Positions 26,823-35,534 of a stretch of 55,159 nt of DNA are shown piece by piece. Source of the stretch: Bradyrhizobium glycinis. Lineage in GTDB: Bacteria; Pseudomonadota; Alphaproteobacteria; Rhizobiales; Xanthobacteraceae. The notes under the pieces were generated by a model that did no database searches, had not been told where the DNA came from, and worked only from the letters and a program-made list of their open reading frames with translations. Each line of letters starts with the position of its first letter. Position 1 is the stretch's first letter. The stretch spans positions 1-55,159 of the forward strand of contig NZ_JACCHQ010000040.1 of the NCBI RefSeq assembly GCF_016031655.1, in the 5' to 3' direction. The position numbers and the translations under genes are program-made.

Positions 26823-29471
26823 TCAACGAAGGCCGATCGTGGCCGGACGCCGCCGCCATGGCTCCTGCGCGAAGCGCAGTCGTCTGACGATGAGAGAGAA
26901 GGCGTCTCCCACGACTTTACCCAGCAGAATCGCCAGGATGAGCGACAAGTAGATGCGAATGGTCGGATATGATGCGAGGGGGACTTTCAACAATGCAACC
27001 GGCAAGCCGTGTACCAGGTAGATGTGAAAGCATGCTCCGCTGATAGTGGAAACGATTCGCCGGACGGTCCCGCTGATCGAGACTTTCGTCACGAACAGCA
27101 AAACCATGCTCCCGCCCATCACCCAGAAAATCTGCGAAGGCACAACGAACGTGTGAGGAAAGACGATGAGCGCAAGAGCAAACGCGATCGCCTTCTGGCC
27201 AGCGCTCCTTGCAAAGTTCAGGCACCATCCGTAGACGATGAGGTAAAGGTAGAATTGAGGAACTCGGTAATCAAGCGGCGCCAAGTCGGATACACGCAGC
27301 CCTATGAAGTGAACCGCGACAGCTGCGATAAACAGCCCGATGCCGCTGCGCCAAGGCTGCTCCTTCGCGTAGTCGCGGATCGGGCGGATTGCCATTATTG
27401 CTGCAAGGACAGCAAGACACTGAAAAAGCACCTCGATGAAATACAAATACTGGATCGAGAGATTGTAGAAATTGCCGATCAGAAGGTATCTCCTGATATC
27501 AAAGCCGCCTTTGACCACATCGTGCAGGACTATGATAGCGAAAAGGGGAAGGAGAACGTTTACAGCGAAGGGCTGCAATGCTTTGAGCGCGCGCCCATCA
27601 AAAATCGCCTTGCCCTGAAAACGAGCGAAGTTGTACCCCGCAAGGACAAATAGCAGCTCCGAACCGCCATAGAGCCCGGAGATATCACCCGCATGGACAA
27701 CAACCACTCCGCAGATCGCGAGAGCACGCAGGAAGATGTCGGTGTCCATCCAGCTGCGGCGACTAACCGGCTCAGCGGCGCCAGCTTGCTTCATGGCCTG
27801 CAGTTCGCCGACGGTCAGTTGCTCCCAGTCCTCCGGAAGAAAGCCTATGTGGTCCTCTATGATCAAGGAGATCTGAACATAGGAGAGAGAATCCCCGCCA
27901 AGGCTTACAAAGCTGTCCTCCGCATCGACGGAGGAGCGCCTGAATGCCTCTGCGAAGGCCGCCGCAAGAGATCCATGCGGGCCGGGCGGTGCAGCGGGCG
28001 CTTCCGCTTCGGCTGGTTGAAGGGAGCAGTTCGTAGAGGCAGAGGCATCCGCAAGCTCAACTACCGCGGGATAGTCTACCTTGCCGGAGGAAAGCCGTGG
28101 AATTGCGGGCACAGCCACGACACCGACCACGTGGCTTGGAAGCTTGTAACGGTCAGCGACCATATCTTGAACAGCACCTGCTTGAACAGCACCTGCCGAC
28201 GCGCCGCCGCTTAAAGCGATTGCGAGACGTTGATCGTTTCCGGCAACTGCGGCGATGTAGCCCTTCTGGCTGAGGAAGGATTCGATCTCATCGAAATCCA
28301 GACGTAGACCAAACAGCTTCGAGAAGCGACTCGACCGTCCAAGGATGCGGTAAAGTCCTTCCTGATTGCGCTCTGCGATGTCGTTGGTCTTGAGCTCTGA
28401 CAGCTCAGGTCCCCGCCCAAGGTCGTCCGCCGATTGCGCATACCCCATCATCACGTTCGGCCCGGAATAGACAAGTTCGCCGGCTCGTCCACTCTCGACG
28501 ACTTCGCTTCCGTCCGGACCCAGGATCCGAAATTGCCCACCCGGTAAGGGAATCCCGATACAGTCGGGATAGCGGTCTACCAGATCAGGTGTCAGATAGG
28601 CCATTCGGGCGGTGGCTTCCGTCTGCCCATACATGACAAAGAAGCGTGCCCCGCGATCCCGGGCCCAGCGCGCATAGGCTTGCACCACAGCAGGCGCCAG
28701 GCGACCGCCGGCTACGGTGAGATATCGCAGACATTCGAGGCGGCGCCCAAGAAAGGTCGTTCGTTCGAGCAGTTCGAATGTGTGCGGCACGCCTGCGAGA
28801 CTCGTGCCTTGATTATCCTCGAAGAAGTCCCAGAAACCTGGTTCGACAACGCTACGCGCTGTCAAAAGAATGGTGGCACCGCACGCTAGATGAGAATGAA
28901 TGACGGAAAGCCCATAGCAATAGTGCCACGGAAGTGCTGTGATAGGGCGGTCAGCAGTGCTTAGCTCGAGGGATTCGCCGATGGCGCGGGCGTTCGCATC
29001 GATGTTGCTTCGCGACAACCGTACGAGCTTTGGGCTGCCTGTCGAACCGGATGACGACAGCAGCAAGGCGAGGTCTGGATGCAGGTCTTTGCGCCGCTCG
29101 CCACTTCCTTTCTCAAGGTGCCATTCGGATCCGTTGAAGCGGTAAATCCAATCCGGTTGGTACAGGTCTAACGTGCGCGAATCCTTTGCCAGTGCGTTCG
29201 CGTCCGCGAGGATGACGGGATGACGCGCGCGAAGGGCGCCCAAATAGGCCACCAACGGTGCGATTTCGTTCATCGTCTCGATCAGGACCAGCCGGCGCTC
29301 AGTTCCGAGACGCGCCGCAAAGAGATCGGCGCGCCTAGCCAGCTCTGCATATGATACGATCGCTCCGTTTGAGGTAACGAAGGCGGGCTTTTCGCCGAAC
29401 ATCTGCAGCATGTCCGGAAAGAACCGTTGGGACGGTGAGGTGCTGCAAGCCTGTTCCGAACGCAATGACAT
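26823..29471 (-). CDS. Fused AMP-forming acyl ligase / carrier domain / membrane acyltransferase-3
   Basis: One 882-residue polypeptide with three activities. Residues 20-475 are an ANL-superfamily adenylating domain: P-loop LLSSSGSTGSPKLVRLS (about 137-153), YGQTEATARM (281-290), GRSSRFSKLFGLR (378-390) and catalytic Lys464 (RLSSGKVDY). Residues 500-562 are a carrier domain with phosphopantetheine Ser528 (LGGDSLSYVQI). Residues 574-882 are an acyltransferase-3 membrane domain with about ten helices and the active His593 (RALAICGVVVVHAGD). It should activate an acid, load it as a thioester and hand it across or at the inner membrane to a sugar or lipid. GC is markedly lower than its neighbours (near 40% in places), suggesting transfer. 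Confidence 0.88.
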   Translation of the reverse strand: MSLRSEQACSTSPSQRFFPDMLQMFGEKPAFVTSNGAIVSYAELARRADLFAARLGTERRLVLIETMNEIAPLVAYLGALRARHPVILADANALAKDSRTLDLYQPDWIYRFNGSEWHLEKGSGERRKDLHPDLALLLSSSGSTGSPKLVRLSRSNIDANARAIGESLELSTADRPITALPWHYCYGLSVIHSHLACGATILLTARSVVEPGFWDFFEDNQGTSLAGVPHTFELLERTTFLGRRLECLRYLTVAGGRLAPAVVQAYARWARDRGARFFVMYGQTEATARMAYLTPDLVDRYPDCIGIPLPGGQFRILGPDGSEVVESGRAGELVYSGPNVMMGYAQSADDLGRGPELSELKTNDIAERNQEGLYRILGRSSRFSKLFGLRLDFDEIESFLSQKGYIAAVAGNDQRLAIALSGGASAGAVQAGAVQDMVADRYKLPSHVVGVVAVPAIPRLSSGKVDYPAVVELADASASTNCSLQPAEAEAPAAPPGPHGSLAAAFAEAFRRSSVDAEDSFVSLGGDSLSYVQISLIIEDHIGFLPEDWEQLTVGELQAMKQAGAAEPVSRRSWMDTDIFLRALAICGVVVVHAGDISGLYGGSELLFVLAGYNFARFQGKAIFDGRALKALQPFAVNVLLPLFAIIVLHDVVKGGFDIRRYLLIGNFYNLSIQYLYFIEVLFQCLAVLAAIMAIRPIRDYAKEQPWRSGIGLFIAAVAVHFIGLRVSDLAPLDYRVPQFYLYLIVYGWCLNFARSAGQKAIAFALALIVFPHTFVVPSQIFWVMGGSMVLLFVTKVSISGTVRRIVSTISGACFHIYLVHGLPVALLKVPLASYPTIRIYLSLILAILLGKVVGDAFSLIVRRLRFAQEPWRRRPATIGLR

Positions 29472-29892
29472 TGATCCCAGCGCCTGATCAGTTACGCTCT
29501 AAGCACTCCAGCTCCAGGGCCAGCTTCTCAATGCGTGGATTATGCTGGCGTACCTCTCAGGTCGAATTCATCCATTTCGTCGGCTCCCCGGACTTGCGAT
29601 TCGTCAAGTACGAGCAGGATTCTGTGAATTCCGTCCGCCGTGCGGCGATGATGTCGGCACCGACGCCGGATCGCGGAGGTCGACTTCTCCGATCCGGCGG
29701 CCTCGCTTGCTCCTGGTGCGCTATTGATCGATCTCAGGCTCGACGAGCCGTGCCAGGCCTCGCAGCGACTCCTGCCAACCGAGGTAGCAAGCCTCGGGTG
29801 GAATGACGTCCGGCACGCCTGCCTGCGTGATATCCAGCTCGGTGCCGACCGAAGAACATCGCCGCTGGATTGGCGCGGCGGTAGTTGTCGGA
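29472..29892. other. 421-bp gap holding gene debris
   Basis: No intact gene is visible. The right half contains the stump of an SRPBCC-type gene, listed separately. In the left half, one minus-strand frame ends with a coding-looking stretch (RQHNPRIEKLALELECLERN, stop at about 29489-29491) preceded in frame by a TGA at about 29559; I could not assign it. The debris and the unusual neighbour suggest past insertions or deletions. Confidence 0.45.
29721..29849 (-). pseudogene. C-terminal remnant of an SRPBCC/AHSA1-type protein gene
   Basis: The minus strand encodes GTELDITQAGVPDV, then IPPEACYLGWQESL and LARLVEPEIDQ-stop. This is the recognisable C-terminus of START/AHSA1-like SRPBCC proteins (the IPPE.CYLGWQ.SL motif). 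The upstream reading frame loses similarity after about 40 codons and no start or N-terminal half was found, so the gene is truncated. Such genes normally follow an ArsR regulator, which is also missing. Confidence 0.7.
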
Positions 29893-30984
29893 TCAACTCG
29901 CGAGGTACTTCCTCACTGCCGCCTCGTCCCATTCGATGCCATTGCCCGGCTCCTCGCCCGGCAGCGCGAAGCCGTCCTTGATCTGCAGCCGCGCTGCCAG
30001 CACCGCGTCGGCCCAGTCGACATATTCCAGCCAATGCGCCGTCGGTGTTACGCAGAGGAGGTGAGCGCTGACTTCCGAGAACAGATGCGTCGACATCTCG
30101 ACGCCGGCAGCGTGCGCCAGCGCTGCAGCGCGGAGCCAGCCGGTGACGCCGCCGATGCGCTGGACATCGGGCATCACGAAGTCGCAGGCGCGAAGCGAGA
30201 GCGCGGATTGCATTGCGAAGGCGCTGTCAAAGTTCTCGCCGATCTGGACCGGCGTGGAGAGCGCCTCCGCGACGCGGGCGCAGCCCAAATGGTCGTCATG
30301 CCGGATCGGCTCCTCGATCCACAACAGCCCCTCGTCGTCGAGCATCCGGCCCCGGCGGATGGCTTCCGCCACCGTCAGCGCCTGATTGTAGTCGCACATC
30401 AGCGTCACGCCGTCGCCGACGGCTTTACGCACCGCGCGCACGACGTTCAGGTCCTCCCGCGCATCGGGCCGGCCGACGCGGATCTTCACCGCGTGAAAAC
30501 CTTCCGCGAGCAGCTTTTGCGCCTCGTCCGCGGCGGCGCCCGCCGGCATGATGCCAAGTCCCTTTGAATTATACGCGCGCACCGGCTTTGGCGCGCCGCC
30601 GAGCAGGCGGACGAGTGGCAGGCTGCGGGCGCGGGCCAGCGCGTCCCAGGCCGCCATGTCGATGCCGGATTGCGCCAGCCGCTGCAACCCGGCGAGGCCA
30701 AGCAACGTATGACGTTGGGTCAGCTTGCGCTCGATCTCGAGCGGCAGCAGCTCGTCGCCGGCGACGAGGTCCGACATTTCCGTGACCATCCCCGTCAGCG
30801 GCTTCAGGGCCGACGGCGTGATCGAGAACAGATAGGCATGGCCGGTTGCGCCTTGGTCGGTCTCGCAGTCGATCAGCACCAGCGGCGCCTTGGCGACCGC
30901 GCCTGTCGAGGTCTGGAGCGGCAGGTTCATCGGCACGATGACGGGGCGCGCCACTAAGCGCTTGATGCGGATGGTCTCGGTCAT
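29893..30984 (-). CDS. Mandelate racemase/muconate lactonizing enzyme family protein
   Basis: This 363-residue member of the enolase superfamily is close in layout to Pseudomonas mandelate racemase. Metal ligands are Asp198 (MCDYNQ), Glu224 (WIEEPI) and Glu250 (QIGENF); the His-Asp dyad is His300 (MSTHLF) with Asp273 (VMPDVQRIGG); a Glu lies in TAHWLEYVD. The KxK motif of the racemase is KIR here (Lys167, Arg169), so the residue equivalent to the second base, Lys166, is arginine. It abstracts the alpha-proton of a carboxylate; racemase or dehydratase chemistry cannot be decided. The start is ATG 30984 (MTETIRIK). No pathway genes are adjacent. Confidence 0.9.
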   Translation of the reverse strand: MTETIRIKRLVARPVIVPMNLPLQTSTGAVAKAPLVLIDCETDQGATGHAYLFSITPSALKPLTGMVTEMSDLVAGDELLPLEIERKLTQRHTLLGLAGLQRLAQSGIDMAAWDALARARSLPLVRLLGGAPKPVRAYNSKGLGIMPAGAAADEAQKLLAEGFHAVKIRVGRPDAREDLNVVRAVRKAVGDGVTLMCDYNQALTVAEAIRRGRMLDDEGLLWIEEPIRHDDHLGCARVAEALSTPVQIGENFDSAFAMQSALSLRACDFVMPDVQRIGGVTGWLRAAALAHAAGVEMSTHLFSEVSAHLLCVTPTAHWLEYVDWADAVLAARLQIKDGFALPGEEPGNGIEWDEAAVRKYLAS

Positions 30985-31176
30985 GGGTCTCTCCCGGCAG
31001 AGCGGATGCAGGTCGGCGCCGATCTTAAGCATCCGTGATCAAACGAAAAGGCTCCTCTGCCGACCCACCATAAAATGGGGTTGCGTGAGCCTGCGATTCC
31101 GGGCTCTGTGCCGCCGCATTCCTTGCAGCAAATTCCGAGGGGTTTGCGACAAGATCGCACACAACGGAGCCACGAC

Positions 31177-32739
31177 GTGAAACAAGCGATCTCCGAAGAA
31201 CAGCGCAAGAGCGGCGTGCTCACGGGTGCCGCGATCGCCTTCCTCCTGCTCGCCCTGCCGCTCGCGGTGTGGCTGGACCTGACCGAGCTCAGCAAGACGG
31301 CGCTGCGGCGCCAGGCGATCGATCTCAATTCGGTGATCACGAGCGTGCGCAGCTACTACGCCTCCAACGTGGTCGGCCGCGTGCTGGCCAATCCGAACGG
31401 CACGACCAGGGTGGTTCACAATTACGAATCCGTGCCCGGCGCGATCCCAATCCCCGCGACGCTGTCGCTGGAGCTCGGCCGGGTGATCGGCGCTCAGCAG
31501 GAGAACATCACCTATCGTTTCGTCTCGGACTTCCCGTTCCAGAACCGCGCTCCGCACCAGCTCGACAAGTTCGAGAAGGACGCACTCGATGCGCTGCGCC
31601 GGGATCCCGAGCAGAAGATCGTCGAGACCGAGACCTCGCTGTTCAACGACAAGGTCCGCCTCGTTGCGCCCGTCACCATGGGGCCGGCCTGCGTCAGCTG
31701 CCACAACAGCCACCCCGAGAGCCCGAAGAAGGACTGGAAGGTGGGCGATGTCCGCGGCATCCAGGAGGTGATCATCGCCCAGCCGATCGCCGCCAACATC
31801 TTCTCGTTCAAGTTCCTGCTGGCCTATTTCCTGATCGCGGCCGGCAGCGGACTGTCGTTCCTCTCGCTGCAGCGCCGCCAGGCGCGCCGCATCAAGATCA
31901 TGAACAAGGAGCTCGAATCCGCCAACGACTTCCTCGCTTCGCTGTCGATGAAGATCTCGCGCTACATCCCGCCGCAGGTCTACAAGTCGATCTTCAGCGG
32001 CCAGAAGGACGTCACCATCCACACCGAGCGCAAGAAGCTCACCATCTTCTTCTCCGACATCCAGAACTTCACCGCCACCGCCGAGCGGCTGCAGCCTGAA
32101 CAGTTGACCCAGCTCCTCAACGAATATTTCACCGAGATGTCGGCGATCGCCCACGAATATGGCGGCACAATCGACAAGTTCATCGGCGACGCCATGCTGA
32201 TCTTCTTCGGCGACCCCGAGACCAAGGGCGACCGGGCCGATGCGCAGGCCTGCCTGCAGATGGCCTGGCGCATGCAGCAGCGCCTTGCGGAGCTGAACGC
32301 AAAATGGCGGGCGTCCGGCATCGAGCAGCCGTTCCGCTCGCGCATGGGCATCAATTCGGGCTATTGCAATGTCGGCAATTTCGGCAGCACCGACCGCATG
32401 GACTACACCATCATCGGTGCGGAGGCGAACCTTGCCGCACGCCTGCAATCGATCGCCGAGCCCGGCGGCATCGTGCTGAGCTACGAGACCTTTGCCCTCG
32501 TCAGCGACATCGTCCGCGCCCACGCGCTGCCGGCGATCACGATGAAGGGCATCAGTCGCGAGGTCATTCCCTATTCGGTCGACGCGCTGAACGACGCTGC
32601 CGCGGAGAACAGCGGCATCATCACCGAGCGCGCGCCGGGGCTCGAGCTGTATCTCGACCCCGCCGTGGTGAAATCAGGCGATGCCGCGCGCGTGCGCTCG
32701 CTGCTGGAGAACGCGCTGGCCTCGCTGAAGCCGGCGTGA
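31177..32739 (+). CDS. Membrane nucleotide cyclase with DUF3365 heme-c sensor domain
   Basis: The 520-residue receptor cyclase has a first membrane helix (about 13-33) and a periplasmic DUF3365 (Tll0287-like) domain ending in the heme c motif CVSCH (172-176). A second helix (about 209-229) leads to a coiled linker (QARRIKIMNKELESANDFLA) and a class III cyclase domain with metal residues Asp294 (FFSDIQNF) and Asp338 (FIGDAMLIFF) and the IIGAEANLAARLQS motif. It should convert ATP (or GTP) to a cyclic nucleotide in response to redox state or a gas at the heme. The start is GTG 31177 with GGAG 7-10 bases upstream; an ATG at 31075 has no leader features. Confidence 0.88.
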   Translation: MKQAISEEQRKSGVLTGAAIAFLLLALPLAVWLDLTELSKTALRRQAIDLNSVITSVRSYYASNVVGRVLANPNGTTRVVHNYESVPGAIPIPATLSLELGRVIGAQQENITYRFVSDFPFQNRAPHQLDKFEKDALDALRRDPEQKIVETETSLFNDKVRLVAPVTMGPACVSCHNSHPESPKKDWKVGDVRGIQEVIIAQPIAANIFSFKFLLAYFLIAAGSGLSFLSLQRRQARRIKIMNKELESANDFLASLSMKISRYIPPQVYKSIFSGQKDVTIHTERKKLTIFFSDIQNFTATAERLQPEQLTQLLNEYFTEMSAIAHEYGGTIDKFIGDAMLIFFGDPETKGDRADAQACLQMAWRMQQRLAELNAKWRASGIEQPFRSRMGINSGYCNVGNFGSTDRMDYTIIGAEANLAARLQSIAEPGGIVLSYETFALVSDIVRAHALPAITMKGISREVIPYSVDALNDAAAENSGIITERAPGLELYLDPAVVKSGDAARVRSLLENALASLKPA

Positions 32740-32779
32740 GGGGGCATAGCCGCTCATATCGAGAGAGTACCCGTGTGAA

Positions 32780-32940
32780 CCCCTCTCCCTAGCCCTCCCC
32801 CACAAGGGGGGAGGGAACGCACCTTTGTTGTGGCGCGGGTTCGATCTACTCAACCTGCGAAAGTCGGATTGAGTCGGAGTGTCGCCGCGTATTCCGCTGC
32901 GCTCCCTCCCCCCTTGTGGGGGAGGGCGGGGGAGAGGGGT
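32780..32940. repeat. CCCTCTCCC...GGGAGAGGG inverted intergenic repeat
   Basis: The ends CCCCTCTCCCTAGCCCTCCC and GGGAGGGCGGGGGAGAGGGG pair, and each carries its own hairpin (CTCCCCCACAAGGGGGGAG and CTCCCCCCTTGTGGGGGAG). About 80 bp of spacer lies between. Related boundary strings recur at 49013 and 51061. Confidence 0.8.
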
Positions 32941-33002
32941 GGCCCAGGAAAAGGTGCCCGTTGAACGTGGCACTGTACCAACGTCACTCTACGCGAGGCA
33001 CC

Positions 33003-34229
33003 TCACCTTGCCACCCCCTCCGTGAACGCCGTCTCGATCACATCCCCAAACGGCTGCCACGACCGCCCGTCGAACTGGACCAGCCGCATCTGCCTGATCG
33101 GCAGATAGCGATGGGGCGAGGTGTTCATCCTGATGTTGGGCAATGCGACCGAAGGCTGATAGTCCCTGAGCGAAGCCGCCTGGCGCATGATGTTGTCGCG
33201 CGAAAGATCGTCGCCGCATTGCTTCAGCACCTGCGTCAGTGCTTCGGCTGCGGCGTAGCCGTAGAGCGCCGCGCTGTTGTTGGTGCTTTCGACCTGATGG
33301 TATTTGTCCATGAAGGCGAACCACTCCTTCATGCCGGTATCGTCCTTCCAGGCGGGATCGCTCGGATCCTTCAGGAACGCCGCCGAAATCACGCCGGCAG
33401 AATTCTCCAGCCCCGCGGGCGCCATCGCATTGGCGATCGAGGCGGAGGCATCGTTGACGATGAAGACCGGGCGCCAATTCAGGGACGCTGCCAGCTTGAT
33501 CACCTTGGATGCGGTCGAGGGCACGCCGAGGAAGACGAAGATATCGGCGCCGGCGCGCTTGAGGATCGAGACGTGCCCGTCGAGATGCTCGTCGGCAAGA
33601 TCGAAGGCGATGTCGACGAGGACGTGACGGTTGAGATCGCCGAGGCCCTCCTGAATGCCCTTGTAGACCATGCGCCCGAACTGGTCGTTCTGCCAGAGCA
33701 CGACGATCTTCTTGCTCGGGTAATAGGCCTGGATGTAGTTGGCATAGATGCGCCCCTCGGACCGGAACGACGGCTGCCAGCCCATGGTCCAAGGAAACGC
33801 GCCCGGCTGGCTCAGTTCCTCATCGCCGGAGGCGACGAACAGCTGCGGGATCTTCTTCTCGTTCAGGTACCAGCGCGTAGCGAGATTGCCGGGCGTGCCG
33901 AACGAGCCGAACATCAGGTGCACGCCGTCCTTCTCGACCAGCTTGCGCGTCAGCTCCAGCGCGGTGGCCGGATCGGAATTGTCGTCGCGGGTGATGAAGC
34001 GGATCTTGCGGCCGTTGATGCCGCCGCGCGCGTTGACCATGTCGAAATAGGCCGCTTCCGCCTGACCAATCGCGCCGAATTCCGACAGCGGTCCCGAATA
34101 CGGCATGACGTTGCCGATGCGGATTTCCGGGTCGGTTGCGGGTTGATCCGAGTGCTGCTGCTGCGACATCGCGCCTAGCGATGCGACGGCAATCACGAAA
34201 ACGAACAGCATCCTGCCGATGACGCGCAT
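33003..34229 (-). CDS. ABC transporter substrate-binding protein (Leu/Ile/Val-type)
   Basis: This is a 408-residue periplasmic-binding protein of the Peripla_BP_6 group. After a signal peptide (MRVIGRMLFVFVIAVASLGA), the first lobe begins IRIGNVMPYSGPLSEFGAIG, followed by ARGGINGRKIRFITRDDNSD and LMFGSFGTPGNLATRWYL. The closing segment LPNIRMNTSPHRYLPIRQM is usual for the group annotated as amide- or branched-chain-amino-acid-binding. No permease or ATPase gene is adjacent, so it is an orphan that must share a transporter. The start at 34229 is chosen from the signal peptide; the frame extends to 34442 without support. Confidence 0.9.
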   Translation of the reverse strand: MRVIGRMLFVFVIAVASLGAMSQQQHSDQPATDPEIRIGNVMPYSGPLSEFGAIGQAEAAYFDMVNARGGINGRKIRFITRDDNSDPATALELTRKLVEKDGVHLMFGSFGTPGNLATRWYLNEKKIPQLFVASGDEELSQPGAFPWTMGWQPSFRSEGRIYANYIQAYYPSKKIVVLWQNDQFGRMVYKGIQEGLGDLNRHVLVDIAFDLADEHLDGHVSILKRAGADIFVFLGVPSTASKVIKLAASLNWRPVFIVNDASASIANAMAPAGLENSAGVISAAFLKDPSDPAWKDDTGMKEWFAFMDKYHQVESTNNSAALYGYAAAEALTQVLKQCGDDLSRDNIMRQAASLRDYQPSVALPNIRMNTSPHRYLPIRQMRLVQFDGRSWQPFGDVIETAFTEGVAR

Positions 34230-34368
34230 GTTCGATGCCTTGTGGTCGGCCCCCCGGTGCGAGGTCGGCTCAGTCCCCACCAGGACTGCTTGATCTAGGT
34301 CAAGCGTTTGGCAATCGTGTGGCTGGGAGCGGGCTGATGAAAGCGGCAGGCGTGCTGACGCGCCGACG

Positions 34369-35298
34369 CTACGGCAATCCTCGCGCTTCCAGCTGACGCA
34401 CCAGCAGCAGCGTCGGTTCGGCGAGGCTGTCGCCGGAGCCATCGAGGCCGAAGGCGCTCGCGATGCCGTCGCGGCTGCGCAGCAGCGTGCTGCGAGGGCA
34501 ATGGCCGGCGCCGCACAGCGTCTTCTTCAGCGTCTCGCCCTGCGCCACGAGGCCGGCGGCATCGTCCGCGGCCCAGGCCAGCACGATCGGCACGTCGACA
34601 TTGAGGATGCCGGGGAACACCGAGCGCTTGTCGTACTGGGTGGCATCAGCGCCGAGATAGGCCTTCTCGCTGTCGCTGGCGTCCTTGCCGACGCGGTAGA
34701 TCCCGGACACCAGCACGACACCCGCGACGTTGGCGCCCGCGGTCTGCAGTTCGGGATGCGCCAGCAGGGTCGCGACGTGGAAGGCGCCGGCGCCGTAGCC
34801 GACCGCGACGATCTCGCGGGCATCGCCGTTGAAGAGGTCGATATTGCCATGGACCCAGGACAGCGCCGCGGCCACATCGGACGCGCCGGCCGGCCAGGTT
34901 GCCGCGGGCGCCAAGCGATAATTGACACGGACCCCGATCATGCCGTTGCGGGCGGCAAAGCACATCGCCTGGTCCTGGATCTGGCGCGACAGCTCCGGCG
35001 CTCCGCGGTCGCCGGTGAAGGTATCCCCCGTCACGAACACCAGCACCGGCCGCGGCGTTTCGGCCTTGGTCGCGCTGGTCGCGACATCGAGCACATTGGC
35101 CTCGCTCTCGCCATAGCGCAGGCCGCGCGAGAAGCTGACCTGCGCGCATAGCCGCGCGGTGCCGCCTGCGGTGGTGTCGGAATCGGTGAGGCCCACCTGC
35201 ACGAGATCGGAGGGCGGCGGGAGCCGGCCCGGCACGGTTGCGTGCGCGGAGGCCGCGGTCATGGTCAGAAACAGAAAAAATGTCAGATAATTCTTCAT
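34369..35298 (-). CDS. Exported esterase-fold protein lacking catalytic residues
   Basis: This 309-residue protein has a signal peptide (MKNYLTFFLFLTMTAASAHA) and the alpha/beta-hydrolase-3/carboxylesterase layout: VLVFVTGDTFTG where esterases have an HGG oxyanion loop, VRVNYRLAPAATWPAGASDV, an elbow reading VGYGAGAFH (Gly169 in place of the nucleophilic Ser) and VPIVLAWAADD. The usual HN-H-I catalytic histidine loop reads SRDGIASAFGLDG. Nucleophile, oxyanion loop and histidine all appear lost, so it is probably a binding or structural protein rather than an enzyme. The frame is intact and otherwise well formed, arguing against simple decay. Confidence 0.75.
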   Translation of the reverse strand: MKNYLTFFLFLTMTAASAHATVPGRLPPPSDLVQVGLTDSDTTAGGTARLCAQVSFSRGLRYGESEANVLDVATSATKAETPRPVLVFVTGDTFTGDRGAPELSRQIQDQAMCFAARNGMIGVRVNYRLAPAATWPAGASDVAAALSWVHGNIDLFNGDAREIVAVGYGAGAFHVATLLAHPELQTAGANVAGVVLVSGIYRVGKDASDSEKAYLGADATQYDKRSVFPGILNVDVPIVLAWAADDAAGLVAQGETLKKTLCGAGHCPRSTLLRSRDGIASAFGLDGSGDSLAEPTLLLVRQLEARGLP

Positions 35299-35534
35299 GG
35301 ATGTGGCGGCCTTGCGGGGCTCATATTGGCTCGCTGATCTGGCCCGTCTTTTCAATTCGTCTCATTAGTCGGCCGGCCTTGAGGCGAATTCGCGGCACCT
35401 TGGCGGGCAGGGCGCGCAGCCGCCGTTTTATCCCGATCCCTCAGACCGTTGTCCAGCACCGCCGAGGCTCGCGCCGGAAACGGCTTTCTACTGTGCATGG
35501 GGTTGTTTTCGCAGTTTTTGTTTTGGATGGTCCG

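Noticed and set aside
26683..26952. Plus-strand frames of 89-99 codons between the GcrA-like ORF and the fusion gene
   Set aside because: They overlap the 3' end of the fusion gene antisense and show no recognisable motif.
29540..30034. A 164-codon minus-strand frame
   Set aside because: It starts inside the racemase-like gene in the wrong frame and continues through gene debris; the SRPBCC remnant lies in a different frame.
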